Assembly: GCF_000802245.2 (NCBI RefSeq)
Contig: NZ_CP021080.1
Location: forward strand, 4,774,001 to 4,838,000
From: Streptomyces pluripotens
GTDB taxonomy: Bacteria; Actinomycetota; Actinomycetes; Streptomycetales; Streptomycetaceae
Length of the DNA: 64,000 bases
Direction: 5' to 3'
Positions 26,608 through 33,783 of this stretch are shown here, piece by piece. How positions within the stretch are numbered: position 1 is the first letter of the stretch; each line of letters begins with the position of its first letter. The translations under genes were made by a program, and so were the position numbers. A model generated the notes under the pieces. That model searched no databases. It was not told where the DNA came from and saw only the letters and a list, made by a program, of their open reading frames with translations.

Positions 26608-26625
26608 TTCCGCTTCAATGTGTGA
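26608..26625 (+). repeat. att3: right end of E2 and left end of the E3 relic
   Basis: ttccgcttcaatgtgtga matches 741-758 except for AAC to AAT, a synonymous Asn change. It again encodes FRFNV-stop and is followed 46 bases later by a hairpin terminator. Confidence 0.75.
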
Positions 26626-26670
26626 TCGATCAACTGCTGTGCGTTATGCGACTCGTTAACGTGCGAGTTC

Positions 26671-26702
26671 GGGGTCGAGCCCTCTCCTGAGCTCGACCCC
26701 TT
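26671..26702 (+). terminator. Terminator downstream of att3
   Basis: A perfect 10-base stem ggggtcgagc / gctcgacccc with a 10-base loop is followed by TT. It is the third case of an att copy followed by a transcription stop. Confidence 0.65.
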
Positions 26703-26790
26703 GGCGAGTCCCTGTGTTGACCCGTCCTGCGCCTTGCAGATGGCGTTTGCATGGCAGTTGTGCCTGCAGAGTGGCTGCGCCTGATTGGCA

Positions 26791-26826
26791 GTGCATCGCC
26801 TCACTCCCCCCGATGATGCGATGCAC
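26791..26826. promoter_or_regulatory. Inverted repeat of unknown role
   Basis: gtgcatcgc / gcgatgcac with an 18-base spacer, upstream of the xis relic. Could be an operator or weak hairpin. Confidence 0.3.
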
Positions 26827-27013
26827 GTCAGCCCGCTTGCCGATGCCGCTACGGCGGGACAAAGCGGAGCATCAGCCGTCAGGCGCATCCAGCACCAGGA
26901 AGCGAGGTAATCGCCATCATGAGGATCTCCGTGCAGGTCGTCGCCCGGGCCTGCGAGGCATCCTCGCGACAGAAGCGATGTTGGCCCGTACTTGGGTTAC
27001 GGGTAGTAATTAG

Positions 27014-27259
27014 TATTACTACACCTCCGACTTCTACCCCAAATCCGTTGCCCTTCCGGCTGCTGCCGAAGCGTTGGGAATCGCCAAATATACTACGTAT
27101 AAAATGGTGAGAGCGAGATCTTTCCCTTGCCTGACTACGCGCATGGGAAGTAGTATTCAGGCGCCTACGAAGGCGTTGATGCACTCGCTTTCAATTGCGG
27201 ACATTATCGTTCACCTTGACGACGTGGAAAACGGGGCAGCCCGCGTCGGAGGAAACTAA
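27014..27259 (+). pseudogene. Excisionase (Xis/HTH) relic
   Basis: The frame reads PKSVALPAAAEALGIAKYTT, then YKMVRARSFPC and IQAPTKALMHSLSI, the expected pattern of an excisionase helix-turn-helix protein. It ends HLDDVENGAARVGGN-stop. No ATG or GTG precedes the homology: a TAG at 27011 closes the frame and only TTG 27074 lies inside it. The 5' end is AT-rich and appears replaced. It is unrelated in detail to the Xis of E1. Confidence 0.55.
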
Positions 27260-27284
27260 CGCTAGCTCCGAGTGGGATCACCGG

Positions 27285-27400
27285 ACGAGTTCACCTGCTT
27301 GCCTCGGCGGGGTCTGTGCCCAACGGCGCTCCGCTTAGGAAGTCTCGCGCTGGCTGGGCCATCAGTCCGTCAAGATCCCGATCGACTTCGACGGGAATCA
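27285..27400 (+). pseudogene. Integrase C-terminal relic
   Basis: Shortly after the xis relic, VSRWLGHQSVKIPIDFDG (27342-27395) aligns with VSRWLGHRNIKTTVDTYG of the E1 integrase. The upstream bases also align (cttgcctcggcggggtctgtg against cttcgcctcgaccgccctggc) but frames are broken. The catalytic Tyr position is Phe. This suggests a former xis-int pair most of which was deleted. Confidence 0.5.
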
Positions 27401-27553
27401 TCGAAGATCATGTCTGTTGCCCAGTACGTGGGGCGCCCCTGTCGGGAGGACCTGGCACTGCCCGTCCACTCCTGCGCGATCAGGTAGCCGTGCCTATCTC
27501 CGTCCCTGCGCTATTGGGGCCCGTAGGGGCTGGTCGCCGGGGATCATCTGTGG

Positions 27554-27946
27554 TTAGACGGTTCGGATGACAGGGGCGGGTTTGATGTCCTGGGCGTCGA
27601 TGAGGGTGCGGATGTCGTCTGGGTCCGAGGTCCAGATGATGGCGCCGAGGCTGGCTGCCATGGTCACGACGGTGGCGTCGACGCTGTCGGAGGTGCCGGC
27701 CTTGCCGCAGAGGATGCCTGCGGTTTTGGCGGTTTCGAGGCCGACTGGTACGACGTGGCATCCAGCGAGGAACTTGCCGAGTCTGACCTGGCGGCGGGAG
27801 TCCCGCCATGCCTGGCTGACGACGACGGACGGGACGTGGATATCCCGTCCGTCGTCTAGGGCCAGGCTGTGTCGGGCCCACATGCGCCGGTCGTCATTGT
27901 CGATGGCGATGAGGACCCCGGCGTCGTACAGGTAGGGGATGTTCAC
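27554..27946 (-). CDS. PIN-domain toxin (VapC-like)
   Basis: 130 residues. The PIN acidic residues are visible: D in YLYDAGVLIAID, the SDSVDATVV stretch and SDPDDI near the C-terminus. The gene overlaps the antitoxin by 4 bases in the order antitoxin-toxin. VapC toxins are Mg-dependent ribonucleases that often cut tRNA or 23S rRNA. Both genes look intact. Confidence 0.8.
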   Translation of the reverse strand: MNIPYLYDAGVLIAIDNDDRRMWARHSLALDDGRDIHVPSVVVSQAWRDSRRQVRLGKFLAGCHVVPVGLETAKTAGILCGKAGTSDSVDATVVTMAASLGAIIWTSDPDDIRTLIDAQDIKPAPVIRTV

Positions 27947-28209
27947 GCGGCCGAGGCTCCCGGATTGCTGAGGTATTCGGCGTCAGCGGCGGCCAGATCC
28001 GCGCGGGCGGCGGCAAGCTCTTCCGGGGTGAAGGCTCCGTGCTCGGCCTGCCACTCCTGGATGACGGCGCGGCCGGCCCGCAGACGTAGCTCGCGTTCGG
28101 CTGCTCCAGCGACGAGGCGGGAAAGTGGGATGCCTTCTTCCTCGGCAGCTCCGGCCAGGGCTTCGACCAGGGATTCGTCGAGGGTGATAGTCACCTTCTT
28201 GGTAGCCAT
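27943..28209 (-). CDS. Ribbon-helix-helix antitoxin (VapB-like)
   Basis: 88 residues. KKVTITLDESLVEALAGAAE is the ribbon-helix-helix start. The C-terminal tail (FTPEELAAARADLAAADAEY) should wrap the toxin. It lies immediately upstream of the PIN toxin and overlaps it. It probably represses the operon through the palindrome at 28217-28232. Confidence 0.8.
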   Translation of the reverse strand: MATKKVTITLDESLVEALAGAAEEEGIPLSRLVAGAAERELRLRAGRAVIQEWQAEHGAFTPEELAAARADLAAADAEYLSNPGASAA

Positions 28210-28216
28210 ACATTAA

Positions 28217-28232
28217 CCATAGTGCGGTATGG
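28217..28232. promoter_or_regulatory. Palindromic operator of the VapBC-type operon
   Basis: ccata-gtgcgg-tatgg is a perfect inverted repeat 7 bases upstream of the antitoxin ATG, with an AT-rich taatg between. The position fits autoregulation by the antitoxin. Confidence 0.45.
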
Positions 28233-28435
28233 CCTCCGGTGTCGATGTGCGCTTCACGCGCCAGCGGGCGTTGAGGTGCGAGCGCGTCCGGTGAGGGGTC
28301 TCGGCGGGCCGGGGCTGCGGGTGAGGCTGGGGTCATATTCGCTAGAAAGAGCGGATTGGCGATGAATGCCTTGCTGGGTCCTGGGGCGCCAGTGCACGGT
28401 TTCGAGCACGGGCCAGGCGACGGATCGGGGCTTGG

Positions 28436-29623
28436 GTGGCGAGCGTTTTTCAGAGGTGCAAGAGGGACGTCCGGGACCGGAACTTCCCCTGTGACCGTCC
28501 GCGGTGTCGGCACGGGTGGACGGTGCGTTACCGGGAGCCGGGCGGTAGGCGAGGGCGGCAGCGGGAGAGGTCGTTTGCCCGGCGGGTGGGCTCGGATGGT
28601 GCGGACGCTTTCGCCGACAAGGTCGAGAGCGACAAGAAGGCCGACGTTCGTTTCGATCCTGCGCCTGGGCGGGTGTCATTGCAGGGCTGGGCTCAGGAGT
28701 GGCTGGAGCGCCGGGTCATCGGTGAATCTACGCGCCGCAACTACGAAGGGTTCATCCAGAACCATCTCGTGCCGCGACTGGGACGGAAGATGCTGGCCGG
28801 GCTGGCACGGCGCGACTTCGAGGAGTTCGCCAAGGAACTGCACTCCTCCGGCGCCGGGTTGGCGGTCCCCACGATCAACGATCGGTTGGTGATGGTGGCC
28901 GCGATGCTAGAGGTGGCCGTCGTTGAGAAACGCATCCGGCACAATCCCGCGCGCAGCGTCCGGGTATCCCGGGCGGCCCCGTGCGCGGTGGACGAGGGCG
29001 AGATTCCCACGTTGGGCGAGGTTGATCTGATCGCGGAGCACATCGCCCCGCAGTACCGTCTCGCGGTTTACCTGCAGTCGGGCACCGGCCAGTGCCCCAG
29101 CGAGGCCCTCGCCTTCTCCACCGAGTGCCGACGGTCCGGCTTCGTCAGGGTCCGCTGGCAGGTCAGCGTCAAAGCGTACTGCGGTGACTGCCACACGAGC
29201 ATCGTGCCGCTCAAGCACCGCACGGAGGGCGAGTACCGGGACGTCCCGGCTGCTCCGTTCGTTGAGCAGGAGATCGACGCGCACCTTCTGAAGTGGAAGT
29301 CGGTGCCCGTCGTCTTCACTGGGCAGAAGGGGAAACGGATTCGGCTTGAGACCTTCTTTGCTCCACGTCAGCCTGGCGTTGGCGTGATGCCGTCCATCGC
29401 GTCCTACGGCTACCAGTTCAAGAAGGCATGCCACTCGGGCGGCCTTGTCGATCTGGACGGCAATGCCAGGTACACGCCTCGTAGCCTGCGGCACTTCTTC
29501 GCATCCACGGCCCTGGCCAACGGTGTGCCAATCCACGAGGTCTCGCGCTGGCTGGGGCACCGTTCGGTCAGGACGACAGTCGACATCTATGGGCGTCTGC
29601 TGCCCAGCGCACAGATGTTCTGA
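28436..29623 (+). CDS. Tyrosine recombinase paralogue, probably inactive
   Basis: 395 residues, GTG start, colinear with the E1 integrase over its whole length (STRRNY, PLKHRT, RHFFASTALANGVPIHEVSR shared). The first catalytic arginine is missing: GAGLRISEAL in E1 is GTGQCPSEAL here, placing Cys220 at that site. The HxxR histidine is also changed (PHSLRH to PRSLRH, R349). The later GHR and the Tyr remain. It ends about 22 residues earlier than the E1 protein. No att copy follows it. Likely a dead remnant of E3. Confidence 0.8.
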   Translation: MASVFQRCKRDVRDRNFPCDRPRCRHGWTVRYREPGGRRGRQRERSFARRVGSDGADAFADKVESDKKADVRFDPAPGRVSLQGWAQEWLERRVIGESTRRNYEGFIQNHLVPRLGRKMLAGLARRDFEEFAKELHSSGAGLAVPTINDRLVMVAAMLEVAVVEKRIRHNPARSVRVSRAAPCAVDEGEIPTLGEVDLIAEHIAPQYRLAVYLQSGTGQCPSEALAFSTECRRSGFVRVRWQVSVKAYCGDCHTSIVPLKHRTEGEYRDVPAAPFVEQEIDAHLLKWKSVPVVFTGQKGKRIRLETFFAPRQPGVGVMPSIASYGYQFKKACHSGGLVDLDGNARYTPRSLRHFFASTALANGVPIHEVSRWLGHRSVRTTVDIYGRLLPSAQMF

Positions 29624-29640
29624 CGTTGAGTCAGTCTGGG

Positions 29641-29904
29641 TCAGGTGTCGTAGACGGTGGAGCGGTGCCCGACGTGCACGATCCACACCACCAGCTCTCC
29701 GTTGTCGATCGTGTAGACGACGCGGTAGTCGCCGACTCGGAGCCGACGGCGTTCTGGCTGCGACACGAGCGCGGTGGTGTTGAAGCCCAGGGGGTCGCTC
29801 TCCAGCTCGGCCAGTTTCGCCAGGATGCGCAGCGCCATGTCGCGGGGGATCTTCCGGAGTTCGGCCTGCGCCTCGGGCCGGAAGGCGGTCCGGTAGTCAG
29901 TCAC
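29641..29904 (-). CDS. RelE/ParE-superfamily toxin
   Basis: 87 residues. YRTAFRPEAQAELRKIPRD, ALVSQPERRRLRVGDYRVVY and the C-terminal VHVGHRSTVY are typical of RelE toxins, which cut mRNA on the ribosome. It overlaps its antitoxin gene by 8 bases. It sits where the right att of E3 would be expected, directly after the inactive integrase. Confidence 0.85.
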   Translation of the reverse strand: MTDYRTAFRPEAQAELRKIPRDMALRILAKLAELESDPLGFNTTALVSQPERRRLRVGDYRVVYTIDNGELVVWIVHVGHRSTVYDT

Positions 29905-30166
29905 CGCGCGCCAGCGTCTCCTTCATGACGTCCTCGATCGGGATGCCGGGTGCCGGGTTGGCCATGCGCTCGTCGATGATCCGGTTGATCTCGCGCTCTT
30001 CCCATTCCTGGTACTTGCGCAGCACCTCGATCGACACCACGGCGGCGACTTCCTTGCCGCGGCGCGTGATCACCGTTGGTACGTCGTCCCGATCGGCGCG
30101 CTCCACGACCTCGGCCAAGTGCGCGCGCACATTGCGGATGGACTCTATGGGGAGTGGCTGCGTCAT
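29897..30166 (-). CDS. Phd/YefM-family antitoxin
   Basis: 89 residues. NVRAHLAEVVERADRDDVPT, then VITRRGKEVAAVVSIE, is the Phd/YefM DNA-binding fold. The C-terminal half binds the toxin. The upstream GTAC repeats are a likely operator. Confidence 0.85.
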   Translation of the reverse strand: MTQPLPIESIRNVRAHLAEVVERADRDDVPTVITRRGKEVAAVVSIEVLRKYQEWEEREINRIIDERMANPAPGIPIEDVMKETLARGD

Positions 30167-30643
30167 GAGCCCAAGAGTACCGAGTGTACCGAGTGTACAC
30201 AAAGCTCAGCTCGGCGACCGGAGGGGACGTCCTCGCCGTAGTCGCGCGTGCTGGATGTGCTGGATGAACGCGCACTGTGCTGGATCGGTGCCGGATGCGA
30301 TCTCCGAGAGCCGCGTTTTCGCAGAGGGGAGGGCTGCGATGCACGCTCCGGTGCAATGGGGAGCGGGTGATGTGCCACCACACCTTTGATCTGGCAAACA
30401 TGCAGGTCAAGGGGGGGACTCTCTGGAGTCGGCCCCTTGCTGGATCGTGTGTCATCTTCTCATCGGGCCGTGGCTCACTTGGTGTTGTCGAGGGCTGGAA
30501 AGAGGGCACGGGCGACCTCTGGAGCTGGGCTGGTGGAGGAAGACGCCGTCTGCCTCCACCAGAATGGCGGTCGCGGCCGTCTCCGTGGCGATCGATCCGG
30601 TGCGGGGGAACTGGGCCTGGCCAGCACATGGTCAACGCCGAGG
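30167..30643. other. Intergenic region, little visible apart from the operator
   Basis: No gene with coding bias is seen here. It contains the GTAC repeat cluster at its left end and otherwise unremarkable GC-rich sequence. Confidence 0.4.
30177..30198. promoter_or_regulatory. GTAC repeat operator upstream of the Phd/RelE operon
   Basis: Three palindromic gtac cores at 30177, 30186 and 30195 are spaced exactly 9 bases apart (gtaccgagt repeated). They lie just upstream of the antitoxin start. Autoregulation is inferred. Confidence 0.45.
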
Positions 30644-31051
30644 TTAGACATCCTTGATCTGTACGCGGTTGCCGCACAATTTCGACCAGTCGTCGCGGTC
30701 CGAGATGAGTGCGAGGACGGGCGCCGGGACGCGGAGCGCCATCGCGGCCACGAGAGCATCGATGGCCTACGTGTGGAGGTGCAGTCCACCGGCGTCGCTC
30801 AGCAACTGCACCGCGGTGAGGCTGTCCGCCTGCGTGACGTCCTGGACCTGAAGGCGGGAGAACACCCCGTGCAGACGGACGGTGTCAGTCTTCCCATAGA
30901 CGGCCTCGACCACGGTCACCGCTGATACGAGGACGGGCACGTCCACGCGCCGGGCGGCCTCGATCCGGGTGATCATCTGGCGGTCGTTGCGCAGGAGCAG
31001 CGACAGAGCCTGGGAGTCCAGAACCAGGGAACCGGCCGCGGGTGCCTTCAT
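30644..31051 (-). pseudogene. PIN-domain toxin (VapC) with an internal amber codon
   Basis: The frame runs 136 codons to a TAA, interrupted by TAG at 30767-30769 after LHLHT. The downstream part (AIDALVAAMALRVP, then LISDRDDWSKLCGNRVQIKD) is good PIN C-terminus with its acidic residues. Sense sequence on both sides points to a single nonsense mutation; the usual residue before AID is Tyr (TAC), so TAC to TAG is the likely change. The first part (VLDSQALSLLLRNDRQM) keeps PIN motif I. Confidence 0.75.
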
Positions 31052-31152
31052 GCGGCGCTGTCGCCGGATGCGTACGGCGCCGGTGCGTCACCGAAGAGTT
31101 CGTGCTGCGCGGCCTGGACCTCGGCCTCGCTCAACGGTTCATGCTCGGTTTC
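31048..31152 (-). pseudogene. Antitoxin 3' fragment
   Basis: The frame ends EPLSEAEVQAAQHELFGDAP then PYASGDSAA-stop, typical of the C-terminus of an antitoxin preceding a VapC gene. Its TGA overlaps the toxin ATG. The N-terminal DNA-binding part is missing: homology stops near a TAG at 31153-31155, where immunity-gene relic sequence begins. Confidence 0.6.
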
Positions 31153-31189
31153 CTAGGCGGCCACGATCTCGGCGAGGCCGTCCATCGCC

Positions 31190-31560
31190 AGAAGGGCAGT
31201 ACGACGATGAGCGTGATGGCCTCGACGAGGTCGGCGCCGATCCACGTGGCCTGGCCCTCCGAGTCGGCATACGGGACGGGCCTCTCCTCGACCCCAGCCT
31301 CCCCGCGCAGGTAGTACGTGCCGCAGTCGACCAGTTGCATGCCATCGGCGTACGAGGCGTCGCCATCACCGCCGAGCCGTTGAACGAGGGCCTCGATGGG
31401 GGCGTCGTGATGCCGTCGGGGCCGCGACGCCAGAGGGTGGGTAGTCACCAGCAGAGCGCCGAGCGGTCGTCGGGCCACGGGGCCGCGGTCCTCGGCTGCC
31501 CAGTCCTCGACGGAGTCGCGTGTCAGGTCGATGGGCCGTCCTGACCACGTTCTCGACGAC
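31190..31560 (-). pseudogene. Chimera of three decayed immunity-like genes
   Basis: Read on the minus strand, about 31420-31545 matches the 3' part of the CPCC gene (26031 onward). About 31330-31400 encodes IEALVQRLGGDGDASYA, matching the N-terminus of the HEAT gene. About 31200-31326 closely matches the middle of the 23053-23595 gene (YLRGEAGVEERPVPYADSEG against YLCGEAEAEERPVLYADSGG). No complete gene remains. CPCC then HEAT order is kept, so it derives from a related cluster. Confidence 0.75.
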
Positions 31561-31888
31561 GGCCGAACGCCGACCCAGGCGGAAGCGGCGCTGCCGGATC
31601 TCCTCCTAGCGGGCCAGGGCCGCGTCCAACTCAGCGAGGACCTCGACGAGATGCTTGCCCACGTCGTCCGCCAGAACGTCCTTCACTCCGTCCAGGCTCA
31701 GTGCGTCGAGCGGCACCGGCCCGGAGCGGTGTCCGCCGGGCCGGGGCGGGACGGCACCGCCGGTTGGCCACGGCTTTTCCCGCGAACGTGCCGCGCCCTG
31801 TGCCAGATGGCGCAGCCACGGCAGGCGCGGTTTCGGTCCCGCTGGTAGTAGTCGATAGGCGATGTCTGATCGGGAAAGGGTGGCTGCG
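31561..31888. other. Boundary region between E3 relic and chromosome
   Basis: No complete gene. A minus-strand stretch (31606-31720, ALSLDGVKDVLADDVGKHLV to the end) looks like the C-terminus of some protein but has no plausible N-terminus. Confidence 0.35.
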
Positions 31889-32077
31889 ATGACAGAGGGA
31901 CCGATGCATCCGGGCGGTGCCCTGGCGGCGCCTGTGGATCTGGGCGGCACCGGGTACTACATCCACTGGGGCGTGCTGCAGATCTCGGCGGCCAACGCAG
32001 TGGTCATCGTCCTGATGCTGGTGGTTTTCGTGCTGGCGCTGCTCCTGCCCTTCCCCCGTGGCCGGCAGCGGCGATGA
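31889..32077 (+). CDS. Small single-span membrane protein of a cytochrome b cluster
   Basis: 62 residues from ATG 31889, with ggaaaggg 9 bases upstream; ATG 31862 is possible. YYIHWGVLQISAANAVVIVL starts a single transmembrane helix that ends at a basic GRQRR tail. Its stop overlaps the cytochrome b start, so it is likely a small subunit of the same membrane complex. Confidence 0.65.
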   Translation: MTEGPMHPGGALAAPVDLGGTGYYIHWGVLQISAANAVVIVLMLVVFVLALLLPFPRGRQRR

Positions 32078-32760
32078 GCGGCACCGCGGACGACCGGCCC
32101 GGCGGCCCGGACAGCGTCCTTTCCGGAGGGTGGACCGGCGCTGTGCAGCGGCGCGCTCTGCGCGCCTTTCCCCCGGACAAGCTGCTGCCCACCACACAGC
32201 CGGAATACGTGGCCTCCTGGATCTATGTCTTCGGGGTCCTCACCTTGTCCAGCCTGGTGGTGGTCGTCGTCACGGGATGCGTCCTGGCGCTCTTCGGCCC
32301 CGCCTGGTGGCACGTCTCGGACGCTGGCAGGTACATCAACAGCCTCCACCTGTGGAGTGTGGAACTGTTCATGTTCGCCATGGTCGTCCACCTGTGGGGA
32401 AAGTTCTTCATGGCCGCCTGGCGCGGGCGCCGGGCACTGACCTGGATCACCGGGGCGATCACCTTCCTCGCCTCGGTCGGTGCCGCCTTCACCGGATATC
32501 TGGTGCAGCAGAACTTCGACTCCCAGTGGATCGCGGATCAGGCCAAGGACGGCCTGAACTCGGTGGGCATCGGTGCCTGGTTCAACGTGCTGGACTTCGG
32601 CCAGATGTTCATGTGGCACATCGTGCTGCTGCCGTTGGCCGTGGTCGCCCTGGCGGTGTTGCACATGCTGCTGGTGCGGCTGCGCGGCGTGGTGCCGCCC
32701 ATCGGTGTGACCACGGCCGATGGCGCGCTCGGCGCCGATGGATCAGGGGAGTCCGCGTGA
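32074..32760 (+). CDS. Cytochrome b N-terminal domain protein
   Basis: 228 residues with four membrane spans. Two haem-ligand histidine pairs are visible, one in SLHLWSVELFMFAMVVHLW and one in MWHIVLLPLAVVALAVLHM, spaced as in the four-helix core of bc-type cytochrome b. It lacks the Qo C-terminal half. Start and stop both overlap neighbours (ATGA and GTGA), so the three genes are one translational unit. Probably an electron-transfer complex of the plasma membrane other than the main bcc oxidase. Confidence 0.8.
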   Translation: MSGTADDRPGGPDSVLSGGWTGAVQRRALRAFPPDKLLPTTQPEYVASWIYVFGVLTLSSLVVVVVTGCVLALFGPAWWHVSDAGRYINSLHLWSVELFMFAMVVHLWGKFFMAAWRGRRALTWITGAITFLASVGAAFTGYLVQQNFDSQWIADQAKDGLNSVGIGAWFNVLDFGQMFMWHIVLLPLAVVALAVLHMLLVRLRGVVPPIGVTTADGALGADGSGESA

Positions 32761-33719
32761 GCGAACGGAAGAACGGCCGCGCACCGGTGCCCGACCCCGG
32801 CTCCTTCCGCCAGCGGCCCTATGACTTGGTCAAGGAGTTCACCATCGCTCTGGTGGCGGCTGCTCTGCTGACGGTCGGGCTCGCGGCGGTCTTCTCCTCA
32901 CCCAACGAGAAACCGGTCACCCTTGCGCGCTGGGCGAGGGCCGCACCCCACGACTTCACCGCCACCTCGGTGGCCGAGCTGGGTGGTACCAGCGGCACCG
33001 CGGAATACGGCCCGCCGTACACCACCACGGCAGGTGCCGAACAGAAGATCGGGCCGGTGAGTCTCCAGCGCGCGGCCGGGGTGACCATCCCGATCAACAC
33101 CGCACGCGACTTCGTGCTCCGCCCGCTCACCGACGCGCCGGAGCCTCCCGCCGTGTCCGCTGGCCTGGCGGCATGGCGCACCGCACCCATCCCGCGCCAG
33201 CGGCAGTGGGCGGCTGCCTACGCCGATGCGCTCGACAAGGCTCCCGGAGGCGACCCGTCGCAGGTTCCGCCAGGTGATTACGGCCCCGTCCCGGTCCTGA
33301 CCGCACGCCTGCTGGAACTCGCCAAGACCGGGGCCCTCGACGGCGAACTGCTTGCCACCGGGCAGTTCTACCAGACGGACTACACCAAGCCGCTGCTGTT
33401 CCTGGGGGACGGCTCGTACCTCGAAGACCAGGCCCGGGCCCGGCACCTGGCCGGTGACCAGTGGGGGATGATGAACGAGACCGGCAACTACCCCGGTCAG
33501 CCCTGGCTCTGGCTGTACACGCTGTGGTACCAGGTCGAACCGTTCAGCAGCTCGGGCAACGCCGACGCCCTGGTCTGGGGGCTGATGGCACTGCTCACCC
33601 TCGGGTTCGTCCTGGTGCCGTTCATCCCGGGCGTCAGGTCGATCCCGCGGTGGACTCGCGTCTACCGCCTCGTCTGGCGCGACTACTACCGTTCCCGCGG
33701 AACGGGGCGCCAGCCCTGA
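32757..33719 (+). CDS. Membrane-anchored partner of the cytochrome b protein
   Basis: 320 residues from the GTG at 32757. An N-terminal span (FTIALVAAALLTVGLAAVF) and a C-terminal span (LVWGLMALLTLGFVLVPFIP) flank a large extracytoplasmic domain containing TARDFVLRPLTDAP and DGSYLEDQARARHLAGDQWG. No haem-binding CxxCH is present. Recognised only as the companion of cytochrome b in such clusters. Confidence 0.6.
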   Translation: MSERKNGRAPVPDPGSFRQRPYDLVKEFTIALVAAALLTVGLAAVFSSPNEKPVTLARWARAAPHDFTATSVAELGGTSGTAEYGPPYTTTAGAEQKIGPVSLQRAAGVTIPINTARDFVLRPLTDAPEPPAVSAGLAAWRTAPIPRQRQWAAAYADALDKAPGGDPSQVPPGDYGPVPVLTARLLELAKTGALDGELLATGQFYQTDYTKPLLFLGDGSYLEDQARARHLAGDQWGMMNETGNYPGQPWLWLYTLWYQVEPFSSSGNADALVWGLMALLTLGFVLVPFIPGVRSIPRWTRVYRLVWRDYYRSRGTGRQP

Positions 33720-33783
33720 CGGTACGGGCCGTGCGCGTACGGCCGGTTCTGCCGGGCTGACCTTCGGCAGTGTCGAGTGGGCG

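Larger units (their letters stand above)
13228..26625. mobile_element. E2: second tandem unit with relaxase, defective integrase and accessory genes
   Basis: Bounded by att2 and att3. A C-terminal integrase fragment lies just inside the left end. mobC and a relaxase follow, then accessory operons and immunity-like genes. No coupling protein or mating-pair gene is present, so at best it could be mobilized by another element. With its integrase truncated it would need a recombinase in trans, for example that of E1. Confidence 0.65.
26418..27013. other. Gene-poor stretch spanning the E2/E3 junction
   Basis: No convincing coding sequence. It holds att3, a hairpin terminator, a 9-base inverted repeat at 26791-26826 and, from about 26990, unusually AT-rich DNA (tagtaattagtattactac) that leads into the xis relic. 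Confidence 0.5.
26608..31600. mobile_element. E3: decayed third unit (right end not found)
   Basis: From att3 onward there are xis and integrase relics, an inactive integrase, three toxin-antitoxin modules (one dead) and scrambled immunity-gene fragments. No fourth copy of the att repeat was found, so the right boundary is an estimate set by the last relic before the cytochrome b genes. Confidence 0.5.

Noticed and set aside
26919..27110. A 63-codon plus-strand frame starting MRISVQVVARACEASSRQ
   Set aside because: Its second half overlaps the xis relic in another frame, and its own sequence there is not protein-like.
31606..31720. Minus-strand coding-like stretch ending ELDAALAR-stop
   Set aside because: Reads like a protein C-terminus, but the upstream frame is not coding-like and no start is plausible. 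Too little to call a gene.
29624..31900. A fourth att copy marking the right end of E3
   Set aside because: No ttccgcttcaa-like sequence was found here on either strand by eye. The end seems to have been deleted or lies in relic DNA.
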